Assembly: GCF_900104135.1 (NCBI RefSeq)
Contig: NZ_FNIV01000006.1
Coordinates: 124,001-188,000 of the forward strand
Source: Halomonas shengliensis
GTDB taxonomy: Bacteria; Pseudomonadota; Gammaproteobacteria; Pseudomonadales; Halomonadaceae
Length of the DNA stretch: 64,000 bases
Reading direction: 5' to 3'
This document shows positions 25,583 through 34,641 of this stretch, in pieces. How positions within the stretch are numbered: position 1 is the first letter of the stretch; each line of letters opens with the position of its first letter. Under the pieces are notes generated by a model. That model had not been told where the DNA came from. It did no database searches and saw only the letters and a program-made list of their open reading frames with translations. A program made the translations under genes and the position numbers.

Positions 25583-27043
25583 TCAGGCGTTGTCTGCCGG
25601 GCGGCCCTTGGGGATCGTCAGCACGATCGAGGCGATGGCGACCAGCAGCATGATCAGCATGAACAGCAGGGCGAAGAAGGCGCCTTCCCGAGAGGCCAGG
25701 TTGGTCTGGTTGCCGACGAAGCTGATCACCCCTTCGATCCAGCGCACGCCGGCGTTGTTACCGGCGATGGCGGTGTAGATCGCCGAGGAGATCGCCACGC
25801 CGAAGGAGGCGCCCATGGAGGAGGCCATCTTGTAGATGCCGGCGCCGGCGCCGGACTGGTCGGCGGGCAGGTTGGAGAGCGCCGCATCGGTGGAGGGAGT
25901 GGCGTAGAAGGCCAGGCCGACGCCGAACAGGGTGAAGGAGATGACGGCGAGGATCTTGTAGCTGCCCAGCATCAGGTTGGTGGGCATCAGCAGCATGATG
26001 GCCATGCCGACGATGTAGCAGCCCCACAGCATCGGCTTGCGCGGGCCGAAGCGCTGCAGCAGCTTCTCACCGACGCGGATGAAGGCGAGGATGGAGATCG
26101 CGTAGCCGAGCGTCAGCAGGCCAGCCTCCTGGGCCGAGATCCCGCCCCCCTGCTGCAGCACCAGCATGGCGACGATGATGATGCCGGCGGTGGCGTTGAG
26201 CAGCATGTTGGAGATGGTGGCGCCGGTGTAGGTGCTGTTGCGGAACAGGCGGAACTGCACGAAGGCGTTGGGGTTGCCGGATTCGACCTTGAAGAAGAGG
26301 GCGCCGAATACCAGGGCGATGGCCATCAGGCCCAGCGAGGCCATGCTGGTCCAGCCGAACTTGCTGCCCTGGGTGGCGAGCACCTGAAGGGCCACCATGG
26401 TCACCATGAAGGTGATGACACCCACCAGGTCGAACTTGTAGGCGCCCTTGTTCTCGGCCTTGGACTCAGGAGTGCCACGCACCATCAGCATGCCCACCAC
26501 GGAGAGGCCGGCGGCGATGATGAAGATCCAGCGCCAGCCGACATTCTGGGCCATCAGGCCACCGAACAGCGCGGCGAAGCCGGAGCCGCCCCAGGAGCCC
26601 ATGGACCACAGGGAGATGGCGCGCTGGCGGCCGGCGCCTTCCCAGTACTCCTTCACCAGCGCCAGGGACGCCGGCATGATGAAGGCGCCCGAGAGGCCCT
26701 GGCAGATGCGTCCCACCATCAGGAAGCTGCTGCCCAGCGAGCCCGTCGGGGCGAGGCCGATCAGCAGCGAGCCGACGATGGAGAAGATGAAGCCCCACAT
26801 CACCGTCTTGACGCGGCCGATGCGGTCGGCGAGGCCGCCGACCACGACGATGAAGATACCCGAGAAGAGGGCCGTGATGGACACCGCGATGTTCATCAGC
26901 GTCTGGTCGACCCCCAGGTCGGCGGCCATGGTGGGGGCGATGTTGAGAGTGGTCTGGGCGAACAGCCAGAAGGCCAGGACGCCCAGGATGATGCCGTACA
27001 GCAGTCTGTCGGTACCCTGGTAGGTGGTAGCGGGTTGGGTCAT
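25583..27043 (-). CDS. 14-TM MFS exporter, DHA2 type
   Basis: A 486-residue major facilitator protein with about 14 hydrophobic helices. The loop 2-3 motif A appears as GGLADRIGRVKTVMWG (about residues 67-82). The helix-5 antiporter-like motif C region reads SMGSWGGSGFAALFGG rather than the classical GxxxGPxxGG. A gap after helix 6 and the SFVGNQTNLASREGAFF loop before the last helix fit DHA2 exporters such as the QacA/EmrB group. Substrate is unknown. Divergent from the MarR-family gene, with a perfect palindrome between, suggesting that regulator controls it. Confidence 0.9.
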   Translation of the reverse strand: MTQPATTYQGTDRLLYGIILGVLAFWLFAQTTLNIAPTMAADLGVDQTLMNIAVSITALFSGIFIVVVGGLADRIGRVKTVMWGFIFSIVGSLLIGLAPTGSLGSSFLMVGRICQGLSGAFIMPASLALVKEYWEGAGRQRAISLWSMGSWGGSGFAALFGGLMAQNVGWRWIFIIAAGLSVVGMLMVRGTPESKAENKGAYKFDLVGVITFMVTMVALQVLATQGSKFGWTSMASLGLMAIALVFGALFFKVESGNPNAFVQFRLFRNSTYTGATISNMLLNATAGIIIVAMLVLQQGGGISAQEAGLLTLGYAISILAFIRVGEKLLQRFGPRKPMLWGCYIVGMAIMLLMPTNLMLGSYKILAVISFTLFGVGLAFYATPSTDAALSNLPADQSGAGAGIYKMASSMGASFGVAISSAIYTAIAGNNAGVRWIEGVISFVGNQTNLASREGAFFALLFMLIMLLVAIASIVLTIPKGRPADNA

Positions 27044-27185
27044 GACGACGATCCTCGTTTGGCTCGCTCAAGGCCGCACCGGTGGCGGAACGGCCGCGAA
27101 GGAGCAGTGAAGGGAGCGAGTCGGATGCTTCGGCTCGAACCGGGCTGCTCTTGCGATCAGGCTAAGATAGTTGCATTTTGAGAAC

Positions 27186-27201
27186 ATTGACCAGGGTCAA
27201 T
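27186..27201. promoter_or_regulatory. Perfect 16-bp palindrome, candidate MarR operator
   Basis: ATTGACC-AG-GGTCAAT has 7-bp perfect arms and lies in the 274-bp divergent region, 143 bp from the exporter start and 117 bp from the MarR start. Its arms contain -35-like TTGACC on both strands, so a bound protein could block both promoters. A second, looser inverted pair GATAGTTG / TGACTATC flanks it (27176-27183 and 27218-27225). Confidence 0.6.
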
Positions 27202-27317
27202 AGTTGGTTTTCTGGTTTGACTATCATCGGGGCATGCCCTGCTGAGGACGCGGTGTCGCCGGCCGACGGCGGACTGGGTGCTGCCAACATCAGCATAGTC
27301 ATGAGGAGGAGGGGGTG

Positions 27318-27809
27318 ATGGCAAAACCGTTCAGTGGCGAGAGGTTGACCTTTCGCCTCGACATCCTGGCGCAGGAGGCGATCCGCGCCAACGACCATAT
27401 CTTCCAGGAGAGGGTGGGACTCAAGGTACATGAGGTGCGGGTGCTGCGGATCATCGGCCAGAACCCGGGCATCACCTTCGTGGAGCTCTCCTGGCAGGCC
27501 CGCATGGAGCGCAGCCTGACCTCCCGCATCATCCAGCGGCTCATCAAGCAGGAGCTGGTGAGGCGGGAGAACGACCCGTCGGATGCGCGCCGCTTCCGGC
27601 TGTTCACCACGGCAGAGGGAGACGACAGGCGGGAGGTGGCCAGGCGGCTCTCGGACGACCTCGAGCAGGTGCTGCTGGCGCCTCTGGAAGAGGCCGAGGC
27701 GCATCAGCTGGATGCCCTGCTGGCGCGCCTGGCGGAGTGGATCCGCTCGGAGGAGTACGAACGCAAGCTGTCGGGCTTCGAGAGCGACAGTGGCTCGGCG
27801 CAGGAGTAG
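27318..27809 (+). CDS. MarR-family transcriptional regulator
   Basis: A 163-residue winged-helix regulator. The ATG at 27318 follows a run of AGGAGG and was preferred to the GTG at 27315. The wHTH spans about residues 35-100: VHEVRVLRIIGQNPGITFVELS, then the recognition helix SLTSRIIQRLIKQELV, then a wing RRENDPSDARRFRLFTTAEG. Terminal helices for dimerisation flank it. Divergent from the exporter and amidohydrolase genes; autoregulation and ligand-relieved repression of the exporter are inferred. Confidence 0.92.
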   Translation: MAKPFSGERLTFRLDILAQEAIRANDHIFQERVGLKVHEVRVLRIIGQNPGITFVELSWQARMERSLTSRIIQRLIKQELVRRENDPSDARRFRLFTTAEGDDRREVARRLSDDLEQVLLAPLEEAEAHQLDALLARLAEWIRSEEYERKLSGFESDSGSAQE

Positions 27810-27891
27810 CCCGCGGGTGGCAAGGCATGGGGCCACTAGAGGAAAAAAGCGGTGACGTCATCGCCAAATATCATAAGGAAAGGCGGCAACC

Positions 27892-27905
27892 TTGATCAGT
27901 GTCAT
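27892..27905 (+). promoter_or_regulatory. Candidate FNR/Anr site and promoter for the tor operon
   Basis: TTGATCAGTGTCAT matches the FNR consensus TTGAT-N4-ATCAA at 8 of 10 positions, with a perfect left half. A weak -10-like TACGCT lies at 27928-27933. The start it implies would place the box at about -41.5, the usual class II activator position. The upstream stretch 27810-27891 shows nothing else. Oxygen control of TMAO respiration fits, but this is inference. Confidence 0.5.
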
Positions 27906-28018
27906 GGCCGCTCTCCGCCGCTTCGGTTACGCTTAGCAAACTAATTTATTAACGGTGCATTAAGGCGTGGGCGCTGACGCACGCCGATTCCGAGCCGTGT
28001 GACCGATGAGGGGGCGAT

Positions 28019-28195
28019 ATGGCAGAGGTCAAGAACGAATCAAGGGCCGGGGGCAAGCGGCGGGAGTGGCTTGCCTTCCTGTTTGTCACGGCGGTGGTGG
28101 TGCCGCTTCTCACCATCGCGGTCGTGGGCGGCTACGGCTTCGTGGTGTGGATGCTGCAGGTCTTCGTGCTGGGCCCACCCGGACACGGCGGTTGA
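28019..28195 (+). CDS. torE: TorE/NapE-family small membrane protein
   Basis: A 58-residue protein preceded by an AGGGGG site. A short basic N terminus (EVKNESRAGGKRREW) precedes one membrane helix (about residues 18-52). The tail motif GGYGFVVWMLQVFVLGPPGH is characteristic of NapE/TorE proteins. The family accompanies periplasmic nitrate or TMAO reductases; its function is unknown. It lies 27 bp upstream of the pentahaem cytochrome. Confidence 0.85.
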   Translation: MAEVKNESRAGGKRREWLAFLFVTAVVVPLLTIAVVGGYGFVVWMLQVFVLGPPGHGG

Positions 28196-28222
28196 GCCCC
28201 TGCTGACTGAGAGAGACGAGAC

Positions 28223-29407
28223 ATGAAGATCATCGCGACCCTGTGGAATACCCTGAAGAAGCCCCCGGTGCATATCAGCCTGGGAGTCATCATCATCGTC
28301 AGCTTCGTCGCCGGCATCGTGTTCTGGGGCGGCTTCAATACCGCCATGGAGTACACCAACACCGAGGAGTTCTGCGTCAGCTGCCACGAGATGGAGGACA
28401 ACGTCTACCAGGAGTTGCAGACCACCGTGCACTGGTCGAACCGCACCGGGGTGCGGGCCATCTGCTCCGACTGCCATGTGCCCCATAACTGGACCTCCAA
28501 GATCGCCCGCAAGATGCAGGCGAGCAAGGAGGTCTGGGGCGCCATCTTCGGCACCATCGATACCCCCGAGAAGTTCGAGGCGAAGCGCCTGGAGCTGGCC
28601 CAGCACGAGTGGGCGCGCTTCAAGGCCAACGGCTCCCTGGAGTGCCGCAGCTGCCACGACTACAACAGCATGGACTGGGACAAGATGTCCGACGAGGCGC
28701 GGCGCTTCATGGAGCCCGCCGCGGAGCGCGACCAGAGCTGCATCGACTGCCACAAGGGGATCGCCCACAAGCTGCCCGAGCAGATGGGCAGCGAGGACCC
28801 GATGCTGGCTCGCCTGGTGCGGGAGGCCACCTCGGTCAGCCTGGACGAAGGGCAGCGGTACTACAGCGCCAAGTCCGTGGATCTCTTCACCGACCCGGAG
28901 CTCACCCAGCGTGCCGGCGTGCTGCAGGTGGCCACCGGGGTCAACATCGTCGACACCCAGGGCGACAGCGTGAAGCTGGAGATCCCCGCCTGGCGCAAGG
29001 AGAAGGGCTTCGGCCGGGTGCTCTACGAGGACTTCGGGCAGAACATCGGCAGCGCCGTGCTCAACAAGGACATCGCCCAGGATGACGCCCTGATCGAGGT
29101 CCAGGAGACCGATGTGGTCGACGAGATGACCGGCCTGCCCTGGGGCAGGGTGAACGTGGCGCTGTGGGCCGAGAAGGGGGTCTATCTCGAGAACCGTGAG
29201 GCGCTCTGGGAGACCGCCGGGCAGACCTACCGTGATGCCTGCAGTGTCTGCCACACCGAGCCGGCCCCCGAGCACTTCGATGCCAACACCTGGCCGGCGA
29301 TGTTCTCCGGCATGGTGGGCTTCACCAACATGAGTGCAGGCACTCAGGAGCTGGTGCTCAAGTACCTGCAGATGCACTCCTCCGACTATGCCGAAGGCGC
29401 CCACTGA
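28223..29407 (+). CDS. torC: Pentahaem c-type cytochrome TorC
   Basis: A 394-residue NapC/NirT-type quinol dehydrogenase passing electrons to periplasmic TorA. One N-terminal anchor (about residues 17-37) is followed by four CxxCH sites at 51-55, 81-85, 141-145 and 173-177. A C-terminal extension carries a fifth, CSVCH, at 340-344. Five haems and the long C-terminal domain distinguish TorC from tetrahaem NapC. It lies between torE and torA, 18 bp upstream of torA. Maturation needs the Ccm system, not in this window. Confidence 0.95.
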   Translation: MKIIATLWNTLKKPPVHISLGVIIIVSFVAGIVFWGGFNTAMEYTNTEEFCVSCHEMEDNVYQELQTTVHWSNRTGVRAICSDCHVPHNWTSKIARKMQASKEVWGAIFGTIDTPEKFEAKRLELAQHEWARFKANGSLECRSCHDYNSMDWDKMSDEARRFMEPAAERDQSCIDCHKGIAHKLPEQMGSEDPMLARLVREATSVSLDEGQRYYSAKSVDLFTDPELTQRAGVLQVATGVNIVDTQGDSVKLEIPAWRKEKGFGRVLYEDFGQNIGSAVLNKDIAQDDALIEVQETDVVDEMTGLPWGRVNVALWAEKGVYLENREALWETAGQTYRDACSVCHTEPAPEHFDANTWPAMFSGMVGFTNMSAGTQELVLKYLQMHSSDYAEGAH

Positions 29408-29425
29408 TAGGCCCAAGGAGCTCCC

Positions 29426-31921
29426 ATGACTATCAGCCGTAGAAGTTTCCTCAAGGGGGCCATGGCCGGCTCCGCCGCCTCGCTGATCGGCCCCGGGCTG
29501 CTCACCACCGCCGCGGCGGGGGTGACCGAGCAGGGCGTCTGGAAGACGGCCGGCTCCCACTGGGGGGCCATGAATGCCCTGGTGAAGGGGGGCAAGGTCG
29601 CCGAGGTGAAACCGTTCGGCGCCGACCAGTACCCCACCGAGATGCTCAATGGCATCAAGGGGCTGATCTACAACCCGTCGCGTGTCCGTTACCCGATGGT
29701 GCGCCTGGAGTGGCTCAAGAACCGCCACAACGGCGACCGCACCACCCGGGGCGACAACCGCTTCGTGCGCCTCACCTGGGACGCGGCCCTGGACCTCTTC
29801 CATGAGGAGCTCGAGCGTATCCAGACCGACTACGGTCCCTGGGCGCTCTACGCGGGGGCCACCGGCTGGCGCCAGACGGGCCAGGTGCACAGCTGCGGCA
29901 ACCATATGCAGCGTGCGGTGGCCATGCATGGCCACTTCGTCAAGAAGGTGGGCGACTACTCCACCGGGGCCGGGCAGGTGATCCTGCCCTATGTGCTCGG
30001 CTCCACCGAGGTCTACAGCCAGGGCACCTCCTGGCCGCTGATACTCGAGAACAGCAAGACGGTGGTGCTGTGGGGCAACGACCCCTACAAGAACCTGCAG
30101 GTGGGGTGGAACTGCGAGACCCACGAATCCTATGCCTACCTGGAGCAGCTCAAGGCCAAGGTGGCGGAGGGCAGCATCCGGGTGATCAGCGTGGATCCGG
30201 TGCGCACCAAGACCCAGAAGTACCTTGGCTGCGAGCAGCTCTACATCAACCCGATGACCGACGTGGCCTTCATGCTGGGCATGGCGCATACCCTCTACAA
30301 CGAGGGGCTCTACGATCAGGAGTTCATCGATGCCTATGCGCTGGGCTTCGACGACTTCATCGCCTATGTCCAGGGCGAGGCCGAGGATGGCGAGGTCAAG
30401 ACGCCAGAGTGGGCCGAGGCGATCTGCGGCGTGCCCGCCGAGCGGATCCGCGAGTTCGCGCGCCTGCTGGCCGCCGACCGCACCCAGCTGCTGTTCGGCT
30501 GGGCGATCCAGCGCCAGCAGCACGGCGAGCAGCCCTACTGGATGGGGGCCGTGCTGGCCACCATGCTGGGGCAGATCGGCCTGCCCGGTGGCGGCATCAG
30601 CTACGGTCACCATTACAGCTCCATCGGTGTGCCCTCCTCCGGGGCGAGCGCCCCGGGTGCCTTCCCGCGCAACGTGGATGCCGGCAAGACCCCGGAGCAT
30701 GACAACACCGACTTCCAGGGCGCCACCTCCACCATCCCGGTGGCGCGCTGGATCGACTGCCTGCTCAACCCCGGCCAGACGATCCAGTACAACGGCGCCG
30801 AGGTCACCTTCCCCGATATCCGCATGTGCGTCTTCAGCGGCTGTAACCCCTGGCACCATCACCAGGACCATAACCGCATGAAGAAGGCGTTCCACAAGCT
30901 GGAGACGGTGGTCACCATCGACTACGCCTGGAATGCCACCTGCCGCTTCTCCGACCTGGTGCTACCGGCCTGCACCCAGTTCGAGCGCAACGATATCGAC
31001 ATCTACGGCTCCTACTCCAACCGTGGCGTGCTGGCCATGCACAAGCTGGTGGACCCGCTGTTCCACTCGCGCAGCGACTTCGACATCTTCACCGACCTCT
31101 GCCGGCGCTTCGGGCGTGACGAGGAGTATCGCCAGGGCCTGGACGAGATGGGCTGGGTCAAGAAGCTCTACGACGAGTGCCGCGAGGCGAACAAGTCGTT
31201 CGTTCCCGCTCCCACCGGCGACCAGTCGACCTTCTCCATGCCCGAGTTCACCCAGTTCTGGAAGGAAGGCTATGTCGACTTCGGCCCCGGCGAGAACTGG
31301 GTGCGCCATGCCGACTTCCGCCAGGCCCCCGAAGTCAACGCCCTGGGGACCCCCTCCGGCTTCATCGAGGTCTCCAGCCGCAAGATCGACCGCTATGGCT
31401 ACGATGATTGCCGCGGCTACCCGACCTGGATGGAGAAGGCGGAGCGCTCCCATGGGGGGCCCAACTCCGACCGCTACCCGTTGTGGTTGCAGTCGGTGCA
31501 CCCCGACAAGCGGCTGCACTCCCAGATGTGCGAGTCCGAGGAGCTGCGCGCCACCTACGCGGTGCAGGGGCGTGAGCCGATCTACCTGAGCCCTCAGGAT
31601 GCTGAGCAGCGTGGCATCCAGGACGGCGACCTGGTGCGGGTCTACAACGACCGCGGCCAGCTGCTGGCCGGGGCGGTGGTCTCCGACGACTTCCCCCCGG
31701 GGGTGGTGCGCCTCCAGGAGGGCGCCTGGTACGGCCCGGTAGGGCCGGAGATCGGGGCGCTGGACACCTATGGTGACCCCAACACCCTGACCCTCGACCT
31801 CGGTACCTCCAAGCTGGCCCAGGCACCGAGCGCCAACACCTGCGTGGTGGAGATCGAGCGCTTCGAGGGCGAGGCGCCCGCCGTCACCGCCTTCGGTGGC
31901 CCGACCCTGGTGGAGATATGA
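29426..31921 (+). CDS. torA: Periplasmic TMAO reductase, molybdenum subunit
   Basis: An 831-residue bis-MGD molybdoenzyme reducing trimethylamine N-oxide as terminal electron acceptor. A Tat signal SRRSFLKG (residues 4-11) precedes a hydrophobic stretch ending near AAAGV. The DMSO/TMAO-reductase block [18 protein letters not shown] is followed by GDYSTGAG, whose Ser-179 should ligate molybdenum as in DorA. Other conserved blocks are [10 protein letters not shown] and [16 protein letters not shown]. The C-terminal MGD-binding domain ends near residue 820. No N-terminal FeS motif is present, as expected. The stop overlaps torD by 4 bp. Confidence 0.95.
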   Translation: MTISRRSFLKGAMAGSAASLIGPGLLTTAAAGVTEQGVWKTAGSHWGAMNALVKGGKVAEVKPFGADQYPTEMLNGIKGLIYNPSRVRYPMVRLEWLKNRHNGDRTTRGDNRFVRLTWDAALDLFHEELERIQTDYGPWALYAGATGWRQTGQVHSCGNHMQRAVAMHGHFVKKVGDYSTGAGQVILPYVLGSTEVYSQGTSWPLILENSKTVVLWGNDPYKNLQVGWNCETHESYAYLEQLKAKVAEGSIRVISVDPVRTKTQKYLGCEQLYINPMTDVAFMLGMAHTLYNEGLYDQEFIDAYALGFDDFIAYVQGEAEDGEVKTPEWAEAICGVPAERIREFARLLAADRTQLLFGWAIQRQQHGEQPYWMGAVLATMLGQIGLPGGGISYGHHYSSIGVPSSGASAPGAFPRNVDAGKTPEHDNTDFQGATSTIPVARWIDCLLNPGQTIQYNGAEVTFPDIRMCVFSGCNPWHHHQDHNRMKKAFHKLETVVTIDYAWNATCRFSDLVLPACTQFERNDIDIYGSYSNRGVLAMHKLVDPLFHSRSDFDIFTDLCRRFGRDEEYRQGLDEMGWVKKLYDECREANKSFVPAPTGDQSTFSMPEFTQFWKEGYVDFGPGENWVRHADFRQAPEVNALGTPSGFIEVSSRKIDRYGYDDCRGYPTWMEKAERSHGGPNSDRYPLWLQSVHPDKRLHSQMCESEELRATYAVQGREPIYLSPQDAEQRGIQDGDLVRVYNDRGQLLAGAVVSDDFPPGVVRLQEGAWYGPVGPEIGALDTYGDPNTLTLDLGTSKLAQAPSANTCVVEIERFEGEAPAVTAFGGPTLVEI

Positions 31922-32610
31922 GGGAGTCACTGGCATCGTCCGCCGCCGCCGATTCGCAGACGGGGGGCGGCGCCCCGCTCGACGGGGCATCGGAGGGCCT
32001 GCTGTGCCGCTGGCTTTCGACCCTGCTGGGTGCCGAGCTGGATGAGCCGACCCTGGCGCGCTACCGCCAGGGCGAGGCCGCGCCCCTGCTGGGCTACCTG
32101 TGTGAGGCCCACGGGCTGGATGAACAGGCGGGTCGCATCGAGGCGGCGCTGTCCCGGCTGGTGATGTTCACCACGCCCCGGCTGGAGCTGGCGGCCGACT
32201 TCGCCGAGCTGTTCCTGGCCGATGCTCGCAGCGGGGCGCCGCCCTACGCTTCCCTGTATCTCGACGAGCGCCAGGGCTTCCTCGGTGCCCCGGCGGAGCG
32301 CATGGAGGCGCGACTGGCCGAGGCGGGTTTTGCGGTCAAGCGTGAGGTGGGCGAGCCCGCCGACCACCTGGCGGTGATGCTCGACTACCTGGGCCATCGC
32401 CTGGAGCGCCTCGCCGAGACCGAGGGCGCCGAGGCTCTGGCGCTGCGTCGGGAGCTCGCCACCTTCCTGGAACACGAGCTCTGCAGCTGGTTGCCCAGGC
32501 TGGTGGCCAGGAGCGCCGAGGTGAGGACCGCCAGCGACCTCTACCCGGCGCTGCTGGCGCTGACCGAGGCCTACTGTCGGCGCCTGGCCGAGCGCCTAAG
32601 GCTCGCGTGA
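31918..32610 (+). CDS. torD: TorD-family molybdoenzyme chaperone
   Basis: A 230-residue helical chaperone that protects and proofreads TorA before Tat export. The conserved E-P-x-D-H motif is present as [13 protein letters not shown] (about residues 143-155). The N-terminal ~25 residues are low complexity and not family-like, so a later start is possible; the ATG at 31918 overlaps torA in the ATGA fashion typical of coupling. It ends the tor operon. No torS, torT or torR genes are adjacent. Confidence 0.92.
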   Translation: MRESLASSAAADSQTGGGAPLDGASEGLLCRWLSTLLGAELDEPTLARYRQGEAAPLLGYLCEAHGLDEQAGRIEAALSRLVMFTTPRLELAADFAELFLADARSGAPPYASLYLDERQGFLGAPAERMEARLAEAGFAVKREVGEPADHLAVMLDYLGHRLERLAETEGAEALALRRELATFLEHELCSWLPRLVARSAEVRTASDLYPALLALTEAYCRRLAERLRLA

Positions 32611-32732
32611 GGATAGGTGCTGGCGTCTCGGGGGCGGGGCCTTGGGGGTACCGGGAGGTGGTGTCATCGATGTGCCCCCGGATGTACCCCCATTCACGCG
32701 GGGAAAGCGAAGGATGAGACGCTGGCTCCAGA

Positions 32733-32758
32733 CACAAGAAAGGGGCCCTAAGGCCCCT
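32733..32758 (-). terminator. Terminator of tmRNA
   Basis: On the minus strand AGGGGCC-TTAG-GGCCCCT is followed by TTCTTGTG. It lies about 48 bp past the tmRNA 3' end and may also stop convergent torD transcripts, although the plus strand lacks a T-run. Confidence 0.75.
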
Positions 32759-32805
32759 GTTCATGCGGTTTCTGGCGTTCCTGAAAACTCCTGAAACCTG
32801 TAGGT

Positions 32806-33185
32806 GGTGGAGGCGGCGGGAATTGAACCCGCGTCCGCCAGCACGCGCCCATTGGCTCTACATGCTTAGATTCCGTCTTTTGCTTTAACGCCTCTGGCTC
32901 CGACGGTCAGGATCCAGCGACGCGATTCCTCTTAAGTTTAACGACCGGCATGAGGACGCTACCGATCGCGATCCCATCAGTCTTGGCTCGTATCCCCTCC
33001 GTGATGAATGGGCACATCACTTCGGGGCCGGGCTAGAAGCTAGCAGTTTTTACGCTGCCAGCGCGCCCTGAGCGTAGTTGTCGTCGTTTGCGACTATTTA
33101 GTCGTGATGTTGGATTTACGAGATACATCACGCTCTCGGCATGCACCGCAGGGGTTGTCACCGGCGTCGAAACCATGTCGCCCCC
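32806..33185 (-). ncRNA. ssrA: tmRNA (SsrA)
   Basis: A 380-nt RNA that, with SmpB, rescues stalled ribosomes. The 5' end GGGGGCGACATGG pairs with CGCCTCC near the 3' end to form the tRNA-like acceptor stem, followed by encoded ACCA (32806-32809). The T-arm GGTTCAATTCCC lies in the 3' part. The tag frame runs at 33050-33091 and encodes ANDDNYAQGALAA then TAA. It lies 40 nt downstream of smpB on the same strand. Such 3' ends are common island attachment sites, but no integrase is present. Confidence 0.97.
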
Positions 33186-33194
33186 TCAATCGGC

Positions 33195-33224
33195 ATCCTA
33201 ACAGGATGTCGGAACTTATGACAG
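33195..33224 (-). promoter_or_regulatory. Candidate ssrA promoter
   Basis: On the minus strand CTGTCA (33224-33219), an 18-bp spacer and TAGGAT (33200-33195) place a start 9 nt later, exactly at the mature 5' end. The short smpB-ssrA gap leaves little room for alternatives. Confidence 0.5.
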
Positions 33225-33225
33225 A

Positions 33226-33717
33226 TCAGCCGCGGTTTTGTTCCCGCATGATGCGGCCCTTCTGACGCTGCCAGTCGCGGTCCTTCTCGGTGGCGCGCTT
33301 GTCGTGCAGCTTCTTGCCGGTCACCAGCGCCAGCTCGCACTTCACCCGGTTGCCCTTCCAGTAGAGCTTGAGTGGCACGCAGGTGTGCCCCTTGTCCTGG
33401 GTGCGCGAGAAGATCCTGGCGATCTCCTTGCGGTGCAGCAGCAGCTTGCGGGTCCGCGTCGGGTCGGCGACCTCATGGGTGCTGGCGGTGTTGAGCGGCA
33501 TGATATGGCTGCCCAGCAGCCACGCCTCGCCGTTCTTGACCAGGATATAGGTGTCGGTGAGCTGGGCCTTGCCGGCGCGCAGGCTCTTGACCTCCCAGCC
33601 GGCCAGCACCAGGCCCGCCTCGAAGGTCTCGTCGATGTGGTACTCGAAGCGCGCCTTCTTGTTCAAGGCGATGACGTTGCTGCCGGGCCCCTTGCCCTTG
33701 CCTTTCTTGTTGGCCAT
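33226..33717 (-). CDS. smpB: SsrA-binding protein SmpB
   Basis: A 163-residue OB-fold protein that binds the tRNA-like part of tmRNA. The start at 33717 is preceded by GAGGT and gives [28 protein letters not shown]. Conserved blocks are [38 protein letters not shown] in pieces, and the basic C-terminal tail [21 protein letters not shown] that enters the mRNA channel. It lies directly upstream of ssrA and is divergent from ratA. Confidence 0.97.
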   Translation of the reverse strand: MANKKGKGKGPGSNVIALNKKARFEYHIDETFEAGLVLAGWEVKSLRAGKAQLTDTYILVKNGEAWLLGSHIMPLNTASTHEVADPTRTRKLLLHRKEIARIFSRTQDKGHTCVPLKLYWKGNRVKCELALVTGKKLHDKRATEKDRDWQRQKGRIMREQNRG

Positions 33718-33845
33718 GAAACCTCGTATCGTGTCCTTGCCCGTGGCGGCTCCCCTCCACATGGGGGGAAGCGTGGTACCATTCAAGGCCTGAAGATGAC
33801 GGCTCATGATACGCCCTGGGCACCGTGAAGTCAGCGAGGAGCGCA

Positions 33846-34280
33846 ATGCCAACGGTCAACCGAACCGCCATGGTGCGGCACACCCCCCAGGACATGTTCG
33901 ACCTGGTCAACGACTTCGAACGCTATCCGGAGTTCCTGCCAGGCTGTCGCCGTGCGCGGCTGGTGGAGCGCGACGAAGCGCACCTGGTGGGGGAGATGAC
34001 CCTGGGCCGCGCCGGCATCGAGCAGAGCATCATGACCCGCAACGACCTGATCGAGCCGGAGCGTATCGAGATGTCGCTGGTCAGCGGCCCCTTCAAGCGC
34101 CTGCGTGGCCGCTGGCTGTTCACGCCCATGGGCGAGAGCGCCTGCAAGGTGAGCCTGGAGATGGAGTTCGAGTTCGCCAACCGCCTGATCGGCATGGCCT
34201 TCGGCAAGCTCTTCCAGCAGGTCGCCGGCCAGCTGGTGGACGCCTTCACCCGCCGCGCCGACGAGCTCTACGGACGCTGA
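33846..34280 (+). CDS. ratA: RatA-family START-like protein
   Basis: A 144-residue polyketide-cyclase/START-fold protein related to COQ10. The ATG at 33846 follows GAGGAG; the upstream in-frame GTG was rejected. The opening [30 protein letters not shown] and the [15 protein letters not shown] stretch are family typical. E. coli RatA was reported as a ribosome-association toxin, while the COQ10 relationship suggests a role in ubiquinone function; sequence alone does not decide. It is followed 3 bp later by ratB. Confidence 0.93.
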   Translation: MPTVNRTAMVRHTPQDMFDLVNDFERYPEFLPGCRRARLVERDEAHLVGEMTLGRAGIEQSIMTRNDLIEPERIEMSLVSGPFKRLRGRWLFTPMGESACKVSLEMEFEFANRLIGMAFGKLFQQVAGQLVDAFTRRADELYGR

Positions 34281-34283
34281 GCC

Positions 34284-34580
34284 ATGGCCGAGATCGATAT
34301 CGAGGTGGCCTTCGCCCTGCCCGGGCGCCAGCGGATCATACCCCTGCGGGTACCGCTGGGCACCTCCGCCCGCCAGGCCGTGGCGCAGGCCGACCTGCCG
34401 GGGCTCTTCCCCGAGGTGGACCCGGCGACCTTCGCCGAGGCCGACCTGGGTCTCTTCGGCCGGCGGCTGCGGGAGCCCGACACCCATCGGCTGCGCGCGG
34501 GAGACCGGGTCGAGGTCTACCGGCCGTTGATCATCGATCCCAAGGCCGCCCGCCAGGCGCGCGCTGCCGCCAGACGCTGA
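34284..34580 (+). CDS. ratB: RnfH/RatB-family ubiquitin-like protein
   Basis: A 98-residue beta-grasp protein (UPF0125). The family blocks IDIEVAFALPGRQRIIPLRVPLGTSARQAV and GLFGRRLREPDTHRLRAGDRVEVYRPLIIDPKAARQ are visible in succession. The strongly basic C terminus ARAAARR is common in the family. Function is not established. It lies in an operon with ratA and is convergent with bamE across a long hairpin. Confidence 0.93.
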   Translation: MAEIDIEVAFALPGRQRIIPLRVPLGTSARQAVAQADLPGLFPEVDPATFAEADLGLFGRRLREPDTHRLRAGDRVEVYRPLIIDPKAARQARAAARR

Positions 34581-34613
34581 CGCCCCGCCGGGCGTGGCCG
34601 CGGCGGGGCGTCA
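34578..34613. terminator. Bidirectional hairpin between ratB and bamE
   Basis: A 13-bp perfect stem TGACGCCCCGCCG / CGGCGGGGCGTCA encloses a 10-nt loop. There is no T-run on either side; its place between convergent stops suggests transcript-end formation. Confidence 0.6.
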
Positions 34614-34641
34614 GGGTGGATTCAGGCTGGTGCGTCGAGGC

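Noticed and set aside
28040..30895. 951-codon open frame antisense to torC-torA
   Set aside because: The same codon-bias artefact; no domain is recognisable and torC/torA are certain.
32611..32805. Integrated island or integrase remnant next to tmRNA
   Set aside because: Only 195 bp separate torD from ssrA. There is no integrase-like reading frame and no second copy of the tmRNA 3' end in the window.
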